Shown here in pieces: positions 1 to 6,370 of a DNA stretch of 9,842 nt. The translations under genes and the position numbers were made by a program. Under the pieces are notes generated by a model. That model was not told the origin of the DNA. It worked only from the letters and a program-made list of their open reading frames with translations, and did no database searches. Source of the DNA: Acidobacteriaceae bacterium (GTDB taxonomy: Bacteria > Acidobacteriota > Terriglobia > Terriglobales > Acidobacteriaceae); the NCBI GenBank assembly GCA_030040395.1, contig JASHTU010000280.1, positions 1 to 9,842 on the forward strand. Direction: 5' to 3'. How positions within the stretch are numbered: the first letter of the stretch is position 1; each line of letters starts with the position of its first letter.

Positions 1-142
1 CCAATGCGATTTTGACGATATCAATAGCGCGCACAACTCCCGCGCAAAAACCACGCGGCTTCAGCAGAAGTACGCTCTTGTGGCCGGGGGAATCGTTGCT
101 GGGCTTAGAATCAGCCACGGGCTCGAGGGCGGTGCTGGTCAC
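1..142 (-). CDS. ispH: 4-hydroxy-3-methylbut-2-enyl diphosphate reductase (IspH/LytB), N-terminal part, cut by the window edge
   Basis: IspH is the last enzyme of the MEP isoprenoid pathway; it uses a [4Fe-4S] cluster to reduce HMBPP to IPP and DMAPP in the cytoplasm. Only 47 codons lie in the window. Reading from 142 leftwards, residues 24-47 (VLLLKPRGFCAGVVRAIDIVKIAL) match the IspH N-terminus, and Cys33 in the GFCAG motif is the first cluster ligand. The frame stays open to the edge. I chose the GTG at 142 because it gives a short N-terminal extension starting MTSTALEP, with no in-frame ATG nearby. No Shine-Dalgarno is visible; a TATACT hexamer at 155-150 would place transcription start about at the GTG, so the message may be leaderless. 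It lies 83 bp downstream of the metal-dependent repressor gene on the same strand. Identity is strong from the motif; the start is an inference. Confidence 0.85.
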   Translation of the reverse strand, partial: MTSTALEPVADSKPSNDSPGHKSVLLLKPRGFCAGVVRAIDIVKIAL

Positions 143-190
143 AAGCTTAAGTATACCAACCGCGGACCCTGACCGGTAGCCGGGAATATA

Positions 191-205
191 CCCCGCGGAG
201 CGGGG
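191..205 (-). terminator. GC-rich hairpin between the repressor gene and ispH
   Basis: CCCCGC, a three-base loop and GCGGGG form a perfect 6-bp stem about 20 nt past the stop codon of the metal-dependent repressor gene. No T tract follows on the minus strand (the next bases are TATATTCCC), so it is a poor intrinsic terminator. It could attenuate read-through or stabilise the 3' end of the upstream message. Confidence 0.25.
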
Positions 206-225
206 GACCCCGAGGCGCATCGACT

Positions 226-930
226 TCAGCTCTTTCCTGCTCCCTGTCCTTTAGCTCCTGCTCCCTGCTTTTCTGGCCGCAACCAGACCGCTTCCGCGGC
301 CGGTCTTCCCAGAATTGAATTTCCCGTGGCCAACTCGATGGTGACGGTTTGATCGTAGTTTTGGCTCTTCACCAGCAGACTCTGCCCAGGCCCGATGCCG
401 GTGCCGTGCAAGAACCGTAACAGCTTGGGGTCACGTTCGTGCAGGCTGACCACCGTGTAGCGCCGCCCTTCAGCGGCTTCAGAGAGCGGCGTCTCGCCGC
501 GCCGTTTACGCTCGGTGGGGCTTTCGGGCAACACTTTATTACCGTGCGGGCACGCCCCGCCCTCGCCCAGTTTCTCGCGCAGCTTGGCCTCAAAAACAGG
601 GGAAACCGCATGCTCCAGCCGCTCCGCCTCCTCGTGAATCTCGTGCCACTCCATTCCGAAGATTTCCGTCAGCATGCGCTCCACCAAATGATGGCGCAGG
701 GCGGTGCGATAGGCGGTTTCGCGCCCAGCCTCGGTCAAATGCACAATGCCGTCCGCGGCCACTTGCACCAGGCCGTCACGCTTCAGGCGCTTAAGCGCCA
801 TGGTCACCGCAGGCGACGAGACCTCCAGCCAGTGCGCCAGCAACGCCGGAATGACCTGGCGGCCTTCGGCCTCGGCCTCGAGAATCGCCTTCAGGTAATT
901 CTCTTTCGATACGTAGATCGAATCTTTCAT
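226..930 (-). CDS. DtxR/MntR-family metal-dependent transcriptional repressor
   Basis: This cytoplasmic repressor binds DNA when loaded with Mn2+ or Fe2+ and controls metal uptake and homeostasis. At 234 aa it has the long three-domain layout of DtxR/IdeR: winged HTH (about 1-72), dimerisation and metal-binding domain (about 73-140), and a C-terminal SH3/FeoA-like domain (about 155-225). Visible ligands in DtxR order are His80, Glu84, His99, Glu103, Glu106 and His107. Position 103, Cys102 in DtxR, is Glu as in the manganese sensor MntR, while the position of DtxR Met10 / MntR Asp8 is Asn11. A CPHGN motif follows at 127-131, as in DtxR. The last dozen residues are a Gly/Ala/Lys-rich tail encoded by a 12-bp direct repeat. 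The ATG at 930 has no clear Shine-Dalgarno. ispH follows on the same strand. Family is sure; preferred metal is inferred. Confidence 0.9.
   Translation of the reverse strand: MKDSIYVSKENYLKAILEAEAEGRQVIPALLAHWLEVSSPAVTMALKRLKRDGLVQVAADGIVHLTEAGRETAYRTALRHHLVERMLTEIFGMEWHEIHEEAERLEHAVSPVFEAKLREKLGEGGACPHGNKVLPESPTERKRRGETPLSEAAEGRRYTVVSLHERDPKLLRFLHGTGIGPGQSLLVKSQNYDQTVTIELATGNSILGRPAAEAVWLRPEKQGAGAKGQGAGKS
235..267. repeat. 12-bp direct repeat inside the 3' end of the repressor gene
   Basis: TCCTGCTCCCTG occurs exactly at 235-246 and 256-267, a period of 21 bp (seven codons). On the minus strand it encodes the repetitive Gly-Ala-Lys-Gln tail of the DtxR/MntR-like protein. The conserved SH3-like domain appears to end just before it, so the tail is probably a lineage-specific extension. 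Confidence 0.6.
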
Positions 931-954
931 GGCTGCGTTGCATTCAGTCTATAC

Positions 955-979
955 GGCAGCACAGCCATCAATCGCTGCC
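955..979. promoter_or_regulatory. Inverted repeat upstream of the repressor gene, candidate operator
   Basis: GGCAGC (955-960) and GCTGCC (974-979) form a perfect 6-bp dyad with a 13-bp spacer, 25-49 bp upstream of the repressor start codon at 930. Its position would suit autoregulation. It does not resemble the AT-rich palindromes known for DtxR, IdeR or MntR, so the assignment is weak. Confidence 0.2.
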
Positions 980-1004
980 AAAGCATGCCCAGGCAGGAAC
1001 GCCA

Positions 1005-1145
1005 TCAACTCCCGTTCCCGTGAATGCCATAGAAGGGCGCTTTGGCGACGGCTGCCTTGAACTCGTCGATCGCGTTTTGATCCTTGTACGATTTGTACAG
1101 AGAATCAACCCGGATATCCGGCTCCCCCACCAATTCCGTAACTTT
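1005..1145 (-). pseudogene. Short open frame with coding-like composition, possible C-terminal gene remnant
   Basis: Between two in-frame TGA codons (complement of 1146-1148 and 1005-1007) lies a 46-codon open stretch. It translates to a soluble, charged peptide whose middle reads DSLYKSYKDQNAIDEFKAAV and which ends in KAPFYGIHGNGS. It has no ATG; only TTG and GTG codons at residues 5 and 6 could start it, without a Shine-Dalgarno. The amphipathic composition looks more like protein than like random translation of spacer DNA. I do not recognise a family. It may be the C-terminal end of a lost gene, a tiny gene, or chance. The open stretch ends 85 bp upstream of the divergently transcribed secreted-protein gene at 1231. 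Confidence 0.25.
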
Positions 1146-1218
1146 TCATCGCCGCATGAGTTTGCCCCAATGCCTCATGTAGTAGCATAAGGTCCATCAA
1201 AATCCCCCTCGTTTTTCC

Positions 1219-1224
1219 GGAGGT
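1219..1224 (+). promoter_or_regulatory. Ribosome binding site of the 1231 gene
   Basis: GGAGGT is a near-perfect Shine-Dalgarno sequence 6 nt before the ATG at 1231, and fixes the start of the secreted protein. It stands out because several other genes in the window have no such site. Confidence 0.85.
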
Positions 1225-1230
1225 ATTCAA

Positions 1231-1689
1231 ATGAAACGCAAACATTGGCTGATCTCCCTGGGAACCGCGGTTTTGGCTCTTTGCACAGCCGCGCCCGCTC
1301 CTGCCCAGCCACCCCCACATCCCCACTACGTGCGCGCCATCCTCCAGCTTCGCCTCATGCGCGCCTACCTTAACCGGCAGACGCCCAGCGAGCAGCTCGA
1401 CAACGAGCAGGTGGCGGCGATGAGCGAAATCGACTCGGCAATGGGCGAAATCTTTGACGCCTCGATCGAGGATGGGCACGATCCCCACTGGGTTCCCTCC
1501 ATCGAAGGCCACCTTCGCCGGGGTGACCGGTTTCGCAGAGCGCGCGATGCCGGCGCGGTGGCGTTCAATGAGGTCAACCAGGTCGAGGACAATGGCTTTG
1601 CGAACGGATTAAAGCGCCGGGCCCTCGTGCACATTGAGAGGGCCAATCGCATGGTGGACCACCTGATTCATCAAACCGGAGGCATGTGA
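1231..1689 (+). CDS. Small secreted helical protein of unknown function
   Basis: The 152-aa product begins with a classic Sec signal peptide: a basic MKRKH start, a hydrophobic core at 6-20, and a probable cleavage site after the Ala-Pro-Ala at 23-25. The mature part starts with a Pro/His segment ending HPHY (30-33). A run of predicted helices rich in Arg, Glu and Ala follows, including ILQLRLMRAYL near 37-47 and IERANRMVDHLI near the end. There are no cysteines in the mature protein and no membrane segment, so it should be a soluble periplasmic or exported helical-bundle protein. I recall HPHY-starting secreted proteins of this size in Acidobacteriota, but know of no function. The strong ribosome binding site and coherent composition argue that it is a real gene. 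It stands alone; the next plus-strand gene is 574 bp away. Confidence 0.75.
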   Translation: MKRKHWLISLGTAVLALCTAAPAPAQPPPHPHYVRAILQLRLMRAYLNRQTPSEQLDNEQVAAMSEIDSAMGEIFDASIEDGHDPHWVPSIEGHLRRGDRFRRARDAGAVAFNEVNQVEDNGFANGLKRRALVHIERANRMVDHLIHQTGGM

Positions 1690-1714
1690 CCCCGGTATAG
1701 ACGCCATATAAATT

Positions 1715-1766
1715 CGCGCTAGAGTAATTCTCCTGCTGCCGTATCCCGGAGGCGGCGCGCTAGAGT
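1715..1766. repeat. 11-bp exact direct repeat CGCGCTAGAGT, two copies
   Basis: CGCGCTAGAGT occurs at 1715-1725 and again at 1756-1766, 41 bp apart (about four helical turns). The GCTAGAGT part resembles an extended -10 element, but neither copy has a good -35 partner. It could be a paired protein-binding site or coincidence. Confidence 0.4.
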
Positions 1767-1791
1767 TGCAACTTCCTCAAGGAATCGCAAC
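1765..1791. repeat. Imperfect hairpin
   Basis: GTTGC (1765-1769) pairs with GCAAC (1787-1791), and inside it TTCC (1773-1776) pairs with GGAA (1781-1784) around a TCAA loop. No T tract follows on either strand, so it is not a standard terminator, although it sits about 75 bp past the 1231 gene. Confidence 0.35.
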
Positions 1792-1842
1792 CTGGCGCGT
1801 CCCCCAACCAGAGCGATAAACGAGAGCTGGCCAAGGGCCTTG

Positions 1843-1879
1843 CCCTTGAAATCCCCCTTGAAATTCCCCCTTGAAATCC
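1843..1879. repeat. Three tandem copies of a 12-13-bp repeat with core CCCTTGAAAT
   Basis: CCCTTGAAAT begins at 1843, 1855 and 1868, and the copies are joined by C-rich linkers, giving a period of 12-13 bp. The TTGAAAT cores lie at 1846-1852, 1858-1864 and 1871-1877. Regular direct repeats of this size upstream of genes often bind a regulator. They may equally be a small tandem duplication by slippage. Confidence 0.75.
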
Positions 1880-1947
1880 TTTTGTCTGCGAGCCGCTTTT
1901 AACTTGTGGTGAAAGTCTTGTTTTTGAAGGGGCGCGGCTCAAACCGT

Positions 1948-1981
1948 CATTGAAAATACATAGCTTATTGATTCTTCAATG
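1948..1981. repeat. Inverted repeat CATTGAA / TTCAATG
   Basis: Perfect 7-bp arms at 1948-1954 and 1975-1981 flank a 20-bp AT-rich spacer. The arms contain the TTGAA core also seen in the tandem repeat at 1843-1879, so both could be sites for one protein. No gene starts within 250 bp, so any role is open. Confidence 0.4.
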
Positions 1982-2143
1982 TGCTCAACGCGCAGGAAGC
2001 GCGAGAAGTATGGGTGAGTTGCACAAACTGGCGCAGATTCTGAGCATCAGGACGCTGAAACTTCCCAACTGCAGTCCACCGGCCGGAATGCGTCAACGAG
2101 CGCTAAGCCCTGTTCTTGTCAACCCAGCATCATGGGCAGGCGG

Positions 2144-2160
2144 GTCCGCTATATGCGGAC
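2144..2160. repeat. Perfect dyad GTCCGC-TATAT-GCGGAC
   Basis: A 6-bp stem with a TATAT centre lies about 104 bp upstream of the GTG start at 2264. It has the geometry of an operator for a dimeric repressor or of a short RNA hairpin. No T tract follows, so it is not an obvious terminator. Confidence 0.45.
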
Positions 2161-2248
2161 GAGCTGGCCGACCCTAACCCTGGCGCGATTCGTTCCTGCG
2201 AGATTGAAAGCAAAGGCTGAATTTGCGAATTCTTTATGGATGATGGCG

Positions 2249-2254
2249 TAAAAT
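2249..2254 (+). promoter_or_regulatory. -10-like hexamer just upstream of the 2264 start
   Basis: TAAAAT ends 9 nt before the GTG at 2264. There is no Shine-Dalgarno between them, so transcription starting 6-8 nt downstream would give a leaderless or nearly leaderless message. No good -35 is present at 16-18 nt spacing, so the call is weak. Confidence 0.3.
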
Positions 2255-2263
2255 TGGGCATCA

Positions 2264-2668
2264 GTGGAACTAGCGCTCAATCTCGCATGGGCCCTGCTGG
2301 CTGTCGTTATTGTCGGCCTTTGGCTGCGGTGCACGCCGCGCAAAGGATCTAACCGCGGTCTAGAGCTGGTGGGTCTGGGCGTACTGATTCTGATTCTCCT
2401 GCCGCAGATCTCCATCACGGATGACCTGCAGTCGCTTCGGTTTCCCGCAGAAGTGCGCTCCGCCGAATCGTGGCGGCATCAGGTTTCGGCACGGCTCCAG
2501 CTGAGCCCTCACTCAAGCGTGCACCCGGCTCCCACTCCTGCGTTGCAGGATTTCGCGGTGCTAGGTTTCAGTTTCGCGTCGCACGACATGCTTGGCGCGT
2601 TGACGGCGCACAGGCCTGATTCCGACGCCCCGATTTCCATCCAGAATCGCCCTCCTCCCGCAGCCTGA
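2264..2668 (+). CDS. Small membrane protein with two hydrophobic helices and an ISITDDL motif, unknown function
   Basis: This 134-aa product has hydrophobic helices at about 5-22 and 33-48, separated by a short basic loop (RCTPRKGSNR). The second helix leads into a PQISITDDL motif (47-55). The rest is a polar, Pro/His/Ser-rich tail with no clear fold. From memory, small proteins with two N-terminal helices and an IS.TDDL motif are common in Acidobacteriota, without known function. GTG is the only in-frame start after the upstream TAA at 2249-2251; no Shine-Dalgarno is seen. The receptor gene begins 91 bp downstream on the same strand with no terminator between, so the two may share a transcript. 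The repeated-feature region to the left may be its control region. Confidence 0.65.
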   Translation: MELALNLAWALLAVVIVGLWLRCTPRKGSNRGLELVGLGVLILILLPQISITDDLQSLRFPAEVRSAESWRHQVSARLQLSPHSSVHPAPTPALQDFAVLGFSFASHDMLGALTAHRPDSDAPISIQNRPPPAA

Positions 2669-2748
2669 TTCCTCTCCACTCTCATTTCACGGTGTAATCC
2701 CTTCCCTCGGGCCTCGTGTATCCGCACGCAAACCCAAACCCGTGTCTC

Positions 2749-2755
2749 TGGAGGT
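2749..2755 (+). promoter_or_regulatory. Ribosome binding site fixing the receptor start at 2760
   Basis: TGGAGGT ends 4 nt before the ATG at 2760. A longer open frame begins at the GTG at 2742, but this Shine-Dalgarno lies inside it and serves the ATG, which is also followed directly by the signal peptide. Confidence 0.8.
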
Positions 2756-2759
2756 TTCT

Positions 2760-5700
2760 ATGGCTGCATTCATCTGTGCATTGGCCCGGCGTTCGCCGCT
2801 GGGCAGGCTTTCTATCGCCGCTTTCGCCTTCCTGGCGAGCACTTTGCTGCTCCCGGCTGCTGCCCGCGCCGCGGAAAGCGGCAGGATTACCGGCGCCGTG
2901 ACCGACCAAAGCGGCGCCGTCATTCCCAATGCCAAGGTTCATCTGGTCAGCGATGCCACCCATGCCACGCAGGATACGGAGACGGGGGGAGACGGTTCCT
3001 ACTCCTTTCCCTTGGTCCCAGTGGGTAGTTACACCATCAAGGTCACGGCCAACGCGTTCGCCCCCGTGGAAAAGACCGGAATCGTGGTCACCATCAGCGG
3101 CAGCCTGACGGAGGATTTTGCACTCGCCATCGGAGCCCAGTCGCAGACGGTCGAAGTGAGCGCGGCTGCTGCGGAGGTGGAGACGGCCGATACAGAGCTG
3201 GGGGAAACGCTGGCAGGGCCGAATATCGCTTCGGTTCCGCTTAACGGGCGTAGTTATACGGACCTGCTTTCGACTCAGTCCGGCGTCACGCCCATCACTA
3301 CCAGCGCCGCACAGAGCGGTTCGTCCGGGGGCAGCTTCGCTTCAGCCATCGCGCCCTCCGGGGGCCTCGATCCGGGGCAGTTCTCGATCAGTGGACAGCG
3401 CGAGAGCGCCAATGGCTTCATGCTGAACGGCGCGGATGTGGTTGAAGCCATCGCCTCGGCGGCCGCGGTTATTCCCAACCTCGACTCCATTGCCGAGTAC
3501 CGCATCCTCACCACGAACTCCGACGTCGAATATGGCAACTACAGCGGCGGGCTGATTAGCGTCGAAACCAAATCGGGCGCCAATACGCTCCACGGCTCGG
3601 CATTCGAGTTCCTGCGCAACACCCAGCTCGATGCCATCGGCTATTTCGATACGGCGCGCCCCACCTACATCCAGAATCAGCTCGGCGGCACGCTCGGCGG
3701 CCCGCTGCGCAAGGAAAAGCTCTTCTTCTTTGTCGATTACCAGGGGACGCGCAATGTGCAGGGCATCGAAACCCCGCAGATCCCCGTCCCCAGCGTTCAG
3801 GACCGCGGCGGCAACCTCGCTGACATCGCGGCTTTCAATGGCGCCGTCACCGATTCCTACTTTGCCAGCCAGTTGGGCGCCCAGTTGGGCAAGCCGATTG
3901 CGGTGGGAACAGAGCAATACTATTATCCCGGTTGTACAGGCGCTTCGAACCCTCCGTGCGTATTTCCCAACGGCGTAATCCCGCAGAGCGTGTGGTCGGC
4001 GCCGGCGAAATACCTGTTGCAGTTCATTCCCCACCCCACCACGACGTGCGACGGCCAGCCCTGCTTCCAGACCGACGCTTACAAAGAAGACCTGAACGAC
4101 GATAAAGGATCGCTGCGCCTGGATGCCAAGAGCCGCTACGGCGATCTTTCGGGTTATTACTTCATCGATACATACAACGTGAACAATCCTTATGGGACTG
4201 CGCAGGGAGGTGCGAACCTGCCCGGTTTTGCCGCGCTCTCCAACGGGACGGCACAGCTGCTCATCCTCAGCGACATCAAGCCCTTCGGCGCCAACACCGT
4301 AACAGAGGCACGGCTAAGTTACCTGCGCAATGCGAACGATCTGGGCCAGCCGCAGGGCGGGTTAGGCCTTACGCCCGCGCAGGAAGGATTTGTCTCCGTA
4401 GCGCAGGGCGGATTTCTGCCCCAGGCCCCCGCGCGGGAAGGCGTCGTCGCTGTCAACTTCAACAACTACACCATCGGCTCGTCGCCTTTCACGCTCGACC
4501 AGGTGAACGACACGTATCAAGCCTACTGGGCCATCACCCACACCACAGGCGCACACACATTGAAGGCTGGCGTCGACGCGCACGTCGACCGTGTGAAGCA
4601 AGTCATCAATCTCCAATCCAACGGCCAATTCAATTTTTACGGCAACCAGACGGGATCGGATTTTGCGGACTTCCTGCTCGGCGTTCCCAGCCAGTACGTG
4701 CAGGGATTCACACCTCCATTCCACGACGATTCACGCTATATCGGGATGTTCGCGCAGGACAGTTGGAAGGCCACCGCGCGCCTGGTGTTCAACTACGGAC
4801 TGCGCTGGGAGTACATACGCCCCTGGTCGGAAGAGAATCTGCAATCTGCCGAGCTGATTCCCGGGGAAAACTCCGAGAAATTCCCCGGCGCCCCTACGGG
4901 GTTGGTCTTTGCCGGCGATCCCGGCGTGCCGTCCACGCTGGCGCCAACGCCACTCGACGATTTCTCGCCGCGCGTGGGGCTGGCATACTCGCTCGGCGCG
5001 ACTGACGGCCTCGCGTCCCATGTGTTCGGCAAGCCGGGATCGTCGAGCATTCGTGCGGGCTTCGGCCGCTACTTCACGGCCATCGAGGGCGCCACCCTCT
5101 CGTTCGCCACCGGCGATTCGCCCTGGGGCCTGACCTACGTCAGCGCCGAGCCGCCGCTGTTTGCCGCACCCTTCATCGGCGCGCAGACCGGCACGCAGTA
5201 CCCGCAGCCGTTTCCGGTCGTCGCGCCCCCTGCGAACGCAAGCCCGCAGCATCCGTACACCCTCAACTGGTCGCAGTATGAGCCGGTCAACGGCGTCGAT
5301 ACGTATTACTACAAAAACCGCACGCCCTATGCGGAGAATTACTACCTCTCGTGGCAGCGGCAGATTCGCAGCAATACGATTCTTACCATCCAATACATCG
5401 GCAGCGAGGGGCGCCATCTGATCACGTTACTGCCGGCCAACTCCGGTAATCCCTCCCTCTGCCTCAGCCTGAGCCAGCCCAACGAGGTGGCGGCTGGAAC
5501 CCCGACCTGTGGCCCATTTGGCGAGAACGAGGTGTACACCGCGGCCAATGGAACGATCGTGAACGGCACGCGTGCGCCGTTCGGCAACGCCATCGGCACC
5601 ACCGCGTATTTCTACAACTACGGCAACTCGGTGTACAACTCGCTGCAGACCTCACTCAACTACACGGCAAAACACGCGACGCTTCTCGCCAGCTACACGT

Positions 5701-6341
5701 ATGGCAAGTCGATCGACGACGCATCCAGCTTTCAGGAGCAGCTCTACCCGTACGACTACAATTTGCGGCGATCGATCAGTTCCTTCGACCTCCGCCATAG
5801 CTTTGTTGCCAGCTACCGCTACGATCTGCCCTTCGATCGCTTCTTCGCCTCGAACAAACTTACCGAGGGCTGGTCGCTGACCGGGATCGCGCGCTTCAGC
5901 ACCGGCGTGCCCGTCACGCTCTTCGATTTCAACGACAACAGCCTCATCGGGTCCGGCAATAACGGCGTGAACGGCATCGGCGCGGACATGCCCAACTTCA
6001 CGCCCGGCCCGCTCCAGATCAATCACAACCCGCGCAACGGCCAACCCTACTTCAACACCTCACTGTTTTCGATCGCCCCGCTCGGCTCACCAGGGGACGC
6101 CAAACGCCGGTTCTTCTACGGGCCAGGCATCGAGGACTGGGACATGGCGCTGCTCAAAACGATCCCGTTCCACGATGTACGCGCCCTGGAGTTGCGCATG
6201 GAGACCTTCAATACCTTCAATCACGCACAGTTCGATGGCGCGAGTTCAGTGAATGGGAACATCACCACCTCCACCTTCGGACAGGCGGTAAGCGCAGCAT
6301 CACCGCGGATTGCGCAGGTGGCGGCGAAATTCAACTTTTGA
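2760..6341 (+). CDS. TonB-dependent receptor, Oar-like, with N-terminal carboxypeptidase-regulatory-like domain
   Basis: This outer-membrane beta-barrel protein (1193 aa) probably imports a large or scarce substrate, driven by TonB-ExbBD. A signal peptide occupies about 1-38 (core AFAFLASTLLLP, cleavage near ARA). A carboxypeptidase-regulatory-like Ig-type domain follows (about 41-125, GRITGAVTDQSGAVIPNAKV). The plug contains PLNGRSYTDLL (160-170) and the typical run VEYGNYSGGLISVETKSG. Next come NQLGGTLGGPLRKEKLFFF and a long aromatic-rich barrel. The C-terminus ends RIAQVAAKFNF, with the terminal Phe expected of a Bam-recognised beta signal. Length and order match the Oar-like receptors expanded in Acidobacteriota, often linked to complex carbohydrate use, though the substrate cannot be read here. 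No regulator or degradative enzyme is adjacent. It may be cotranscribed with the small membrane protein gene at 2264. The open frame is intact. Confidence 0.93.
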   Translation: MAAFICALARRSPLGRLSIAAFAFLASTLLLPAAARAAESGRITGAVTDQSGAVIPNAKVHLVSDATHATQDTETGGDGSYSFPLVPVGSYTIKVTANAFAPVEKTGIVVTISGSLTEDFALAIGAQSQTVEVSAAAAEVETADTELGETLAGPNIASVPLNGRSYTDLLSTQSGVTPITTSAAQSGSSGGSFASAIAPSGGLDPGQFSISGQRESANGFMLNGADVVEAIASAAAVIPNLDSIAEYRILTTNSDVEYGNYSGGLISVETKSGANTLHGSAFEFLRNTQLDAIGYFDTARPTYIQNQLGGTLGGPLRKEKLFFFVDYQGTRNVQGIETPQIPVPSVQDRGGNLADIAAFNGAVTDSYFASQLGAQLGKPIAVGTEQYYYPGCTGASNPPCVFPNGVIPQSVWSAPAKYLLQFIPHPTTTCDGQPCFQTDAYKEDLNDDKGSLRLDAKSRYGDLSGYYFIDTYNVNNPYGTAQGGANLPGFAALSNGTAQLLILSDIKPFGANTVTEARLSYLRNANDLGQPQGGLGLTPAQEGFVSVAQGGFLPQAPAREGVVAVNFNNYTIGSSPFTLDQVNDTYQAYWAITHTTGAHTLKAGVDAHVDRVKQVINLQSNGQFNFYGNQTGSDFADFLLGVPSQYVQGFTPPFHDDSRYIGMFAQDSWKATARLVFNYGLRWEYIRPWSEENLQSAELIPGENSEKFPGAPTGLVFAGDPGVPSTLAPTPLDDFSPRVGLAYSLGATDGLASHVFGKPGSSSIRAGFGRYFTAIEGATLSFATGDSPWGLTYVSAEPPLFAAPFIGAQTGTQYPQPFPVVAPPANASPQHPYTLNWSQYEPVNGVDTYYYKNRTPYAENYYLSWQRQIRSNTILTIQYIGSEGRHLITLLPANSGNPSLCLSLSQPNEVAAGTPTCGPFGENEVYTAANGTIVNGTRAPFGNAIGTTAYFYNYGNSVYNSLQTSLNYTAKHATLLASYTYGKSIDDASSFQEQLYPYDYNLRRSISSFDLRHSFVASYRYDLPFDRFFASNKLTEGWSLTGIARFSTGVPVTLFDFNDNSLIGSGNNGVNGIGADMPNFTPGPLQINHNPRNGQPYFNTSLFSIAPLGSPGDAKRRFFYGPGIEDWDMALLKTIPFHDVRALELRMETFNTFNHAQFDGASSVNGNITTSTFGQAVSAASPRIAQVAAKFNF

Positions 6342-6370
6342 GTTTGCTCCATTCCGCGATGACGGGCTGG

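Larger units (their letters stand above)
931..1230. other. Divergent intergenic region between the repressor gene and the 1231 gene
   Basis: This 300-bp spacer separates two divergently transcribed genes and must hold both promoters. It contains the 955-979 dyad, the coding-like stretch at 1005-1145 and the ribosome binding site for the 1231 gene. I see no convincing -35/-10 pair, tRNA or other RNA gene. Confidence 0.5.
1690..2263. other. Long non-coding stretch carrying several short repeats
   Basis: No convincing gene lies in these 574 bp; the short open frames on either strand have no family features, no ribosome binding site and unnatural composition. It holds an 11-bp direct repeat (1715-1725 and 1756-1766), a hairpin at 1765-1791, a threefold TTGAAAT repeat (1843-1879), a 7-bp dyad at 1948-1981 and a 6-bp dyad at 2144-2160. 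The base composition is more AT-rich around 1845-1980 than in the flanking genes. It probably carries the promoter region of the 2264 gene and the receptor gene. Confidence 0.5.

Noticed and set aside
439..1023. 194-codon plus-strand open frame
   Set aside because: It lies mostly antisense to the DtxR/MntR gene, which has unmistakable motifs on the other strand.
1843..1879. CRISPR array
   Set aside because: The repeats are only about 10 bp with 2-3-bp linkers, there are no spacers of 30 bp or more, and no cas genes are near.
1950..2177. 75-codon plus-strand open frame in the repeat-bearing spacer
   Set aside because: It has no ribosome binding site, no family match and unnatural composition, and it ends just past the 2144-2160 dyad.
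2742..2759. GTG start for the receptor gene
   Set aside because: The Shine-Dalgarno at 2749-2755 lies within this extension and serves the ATG at 2760, which is followed directly by the signal peptide.
3342..4034. 230-codon minus-strand open frame inside the receptor gene
   Set aside because: It is antisense to a well-conserved plug and barrel region and has no recognisable domain. Similar shadows at 4731-5417 and 5652-6044 were rejected for the same reason.
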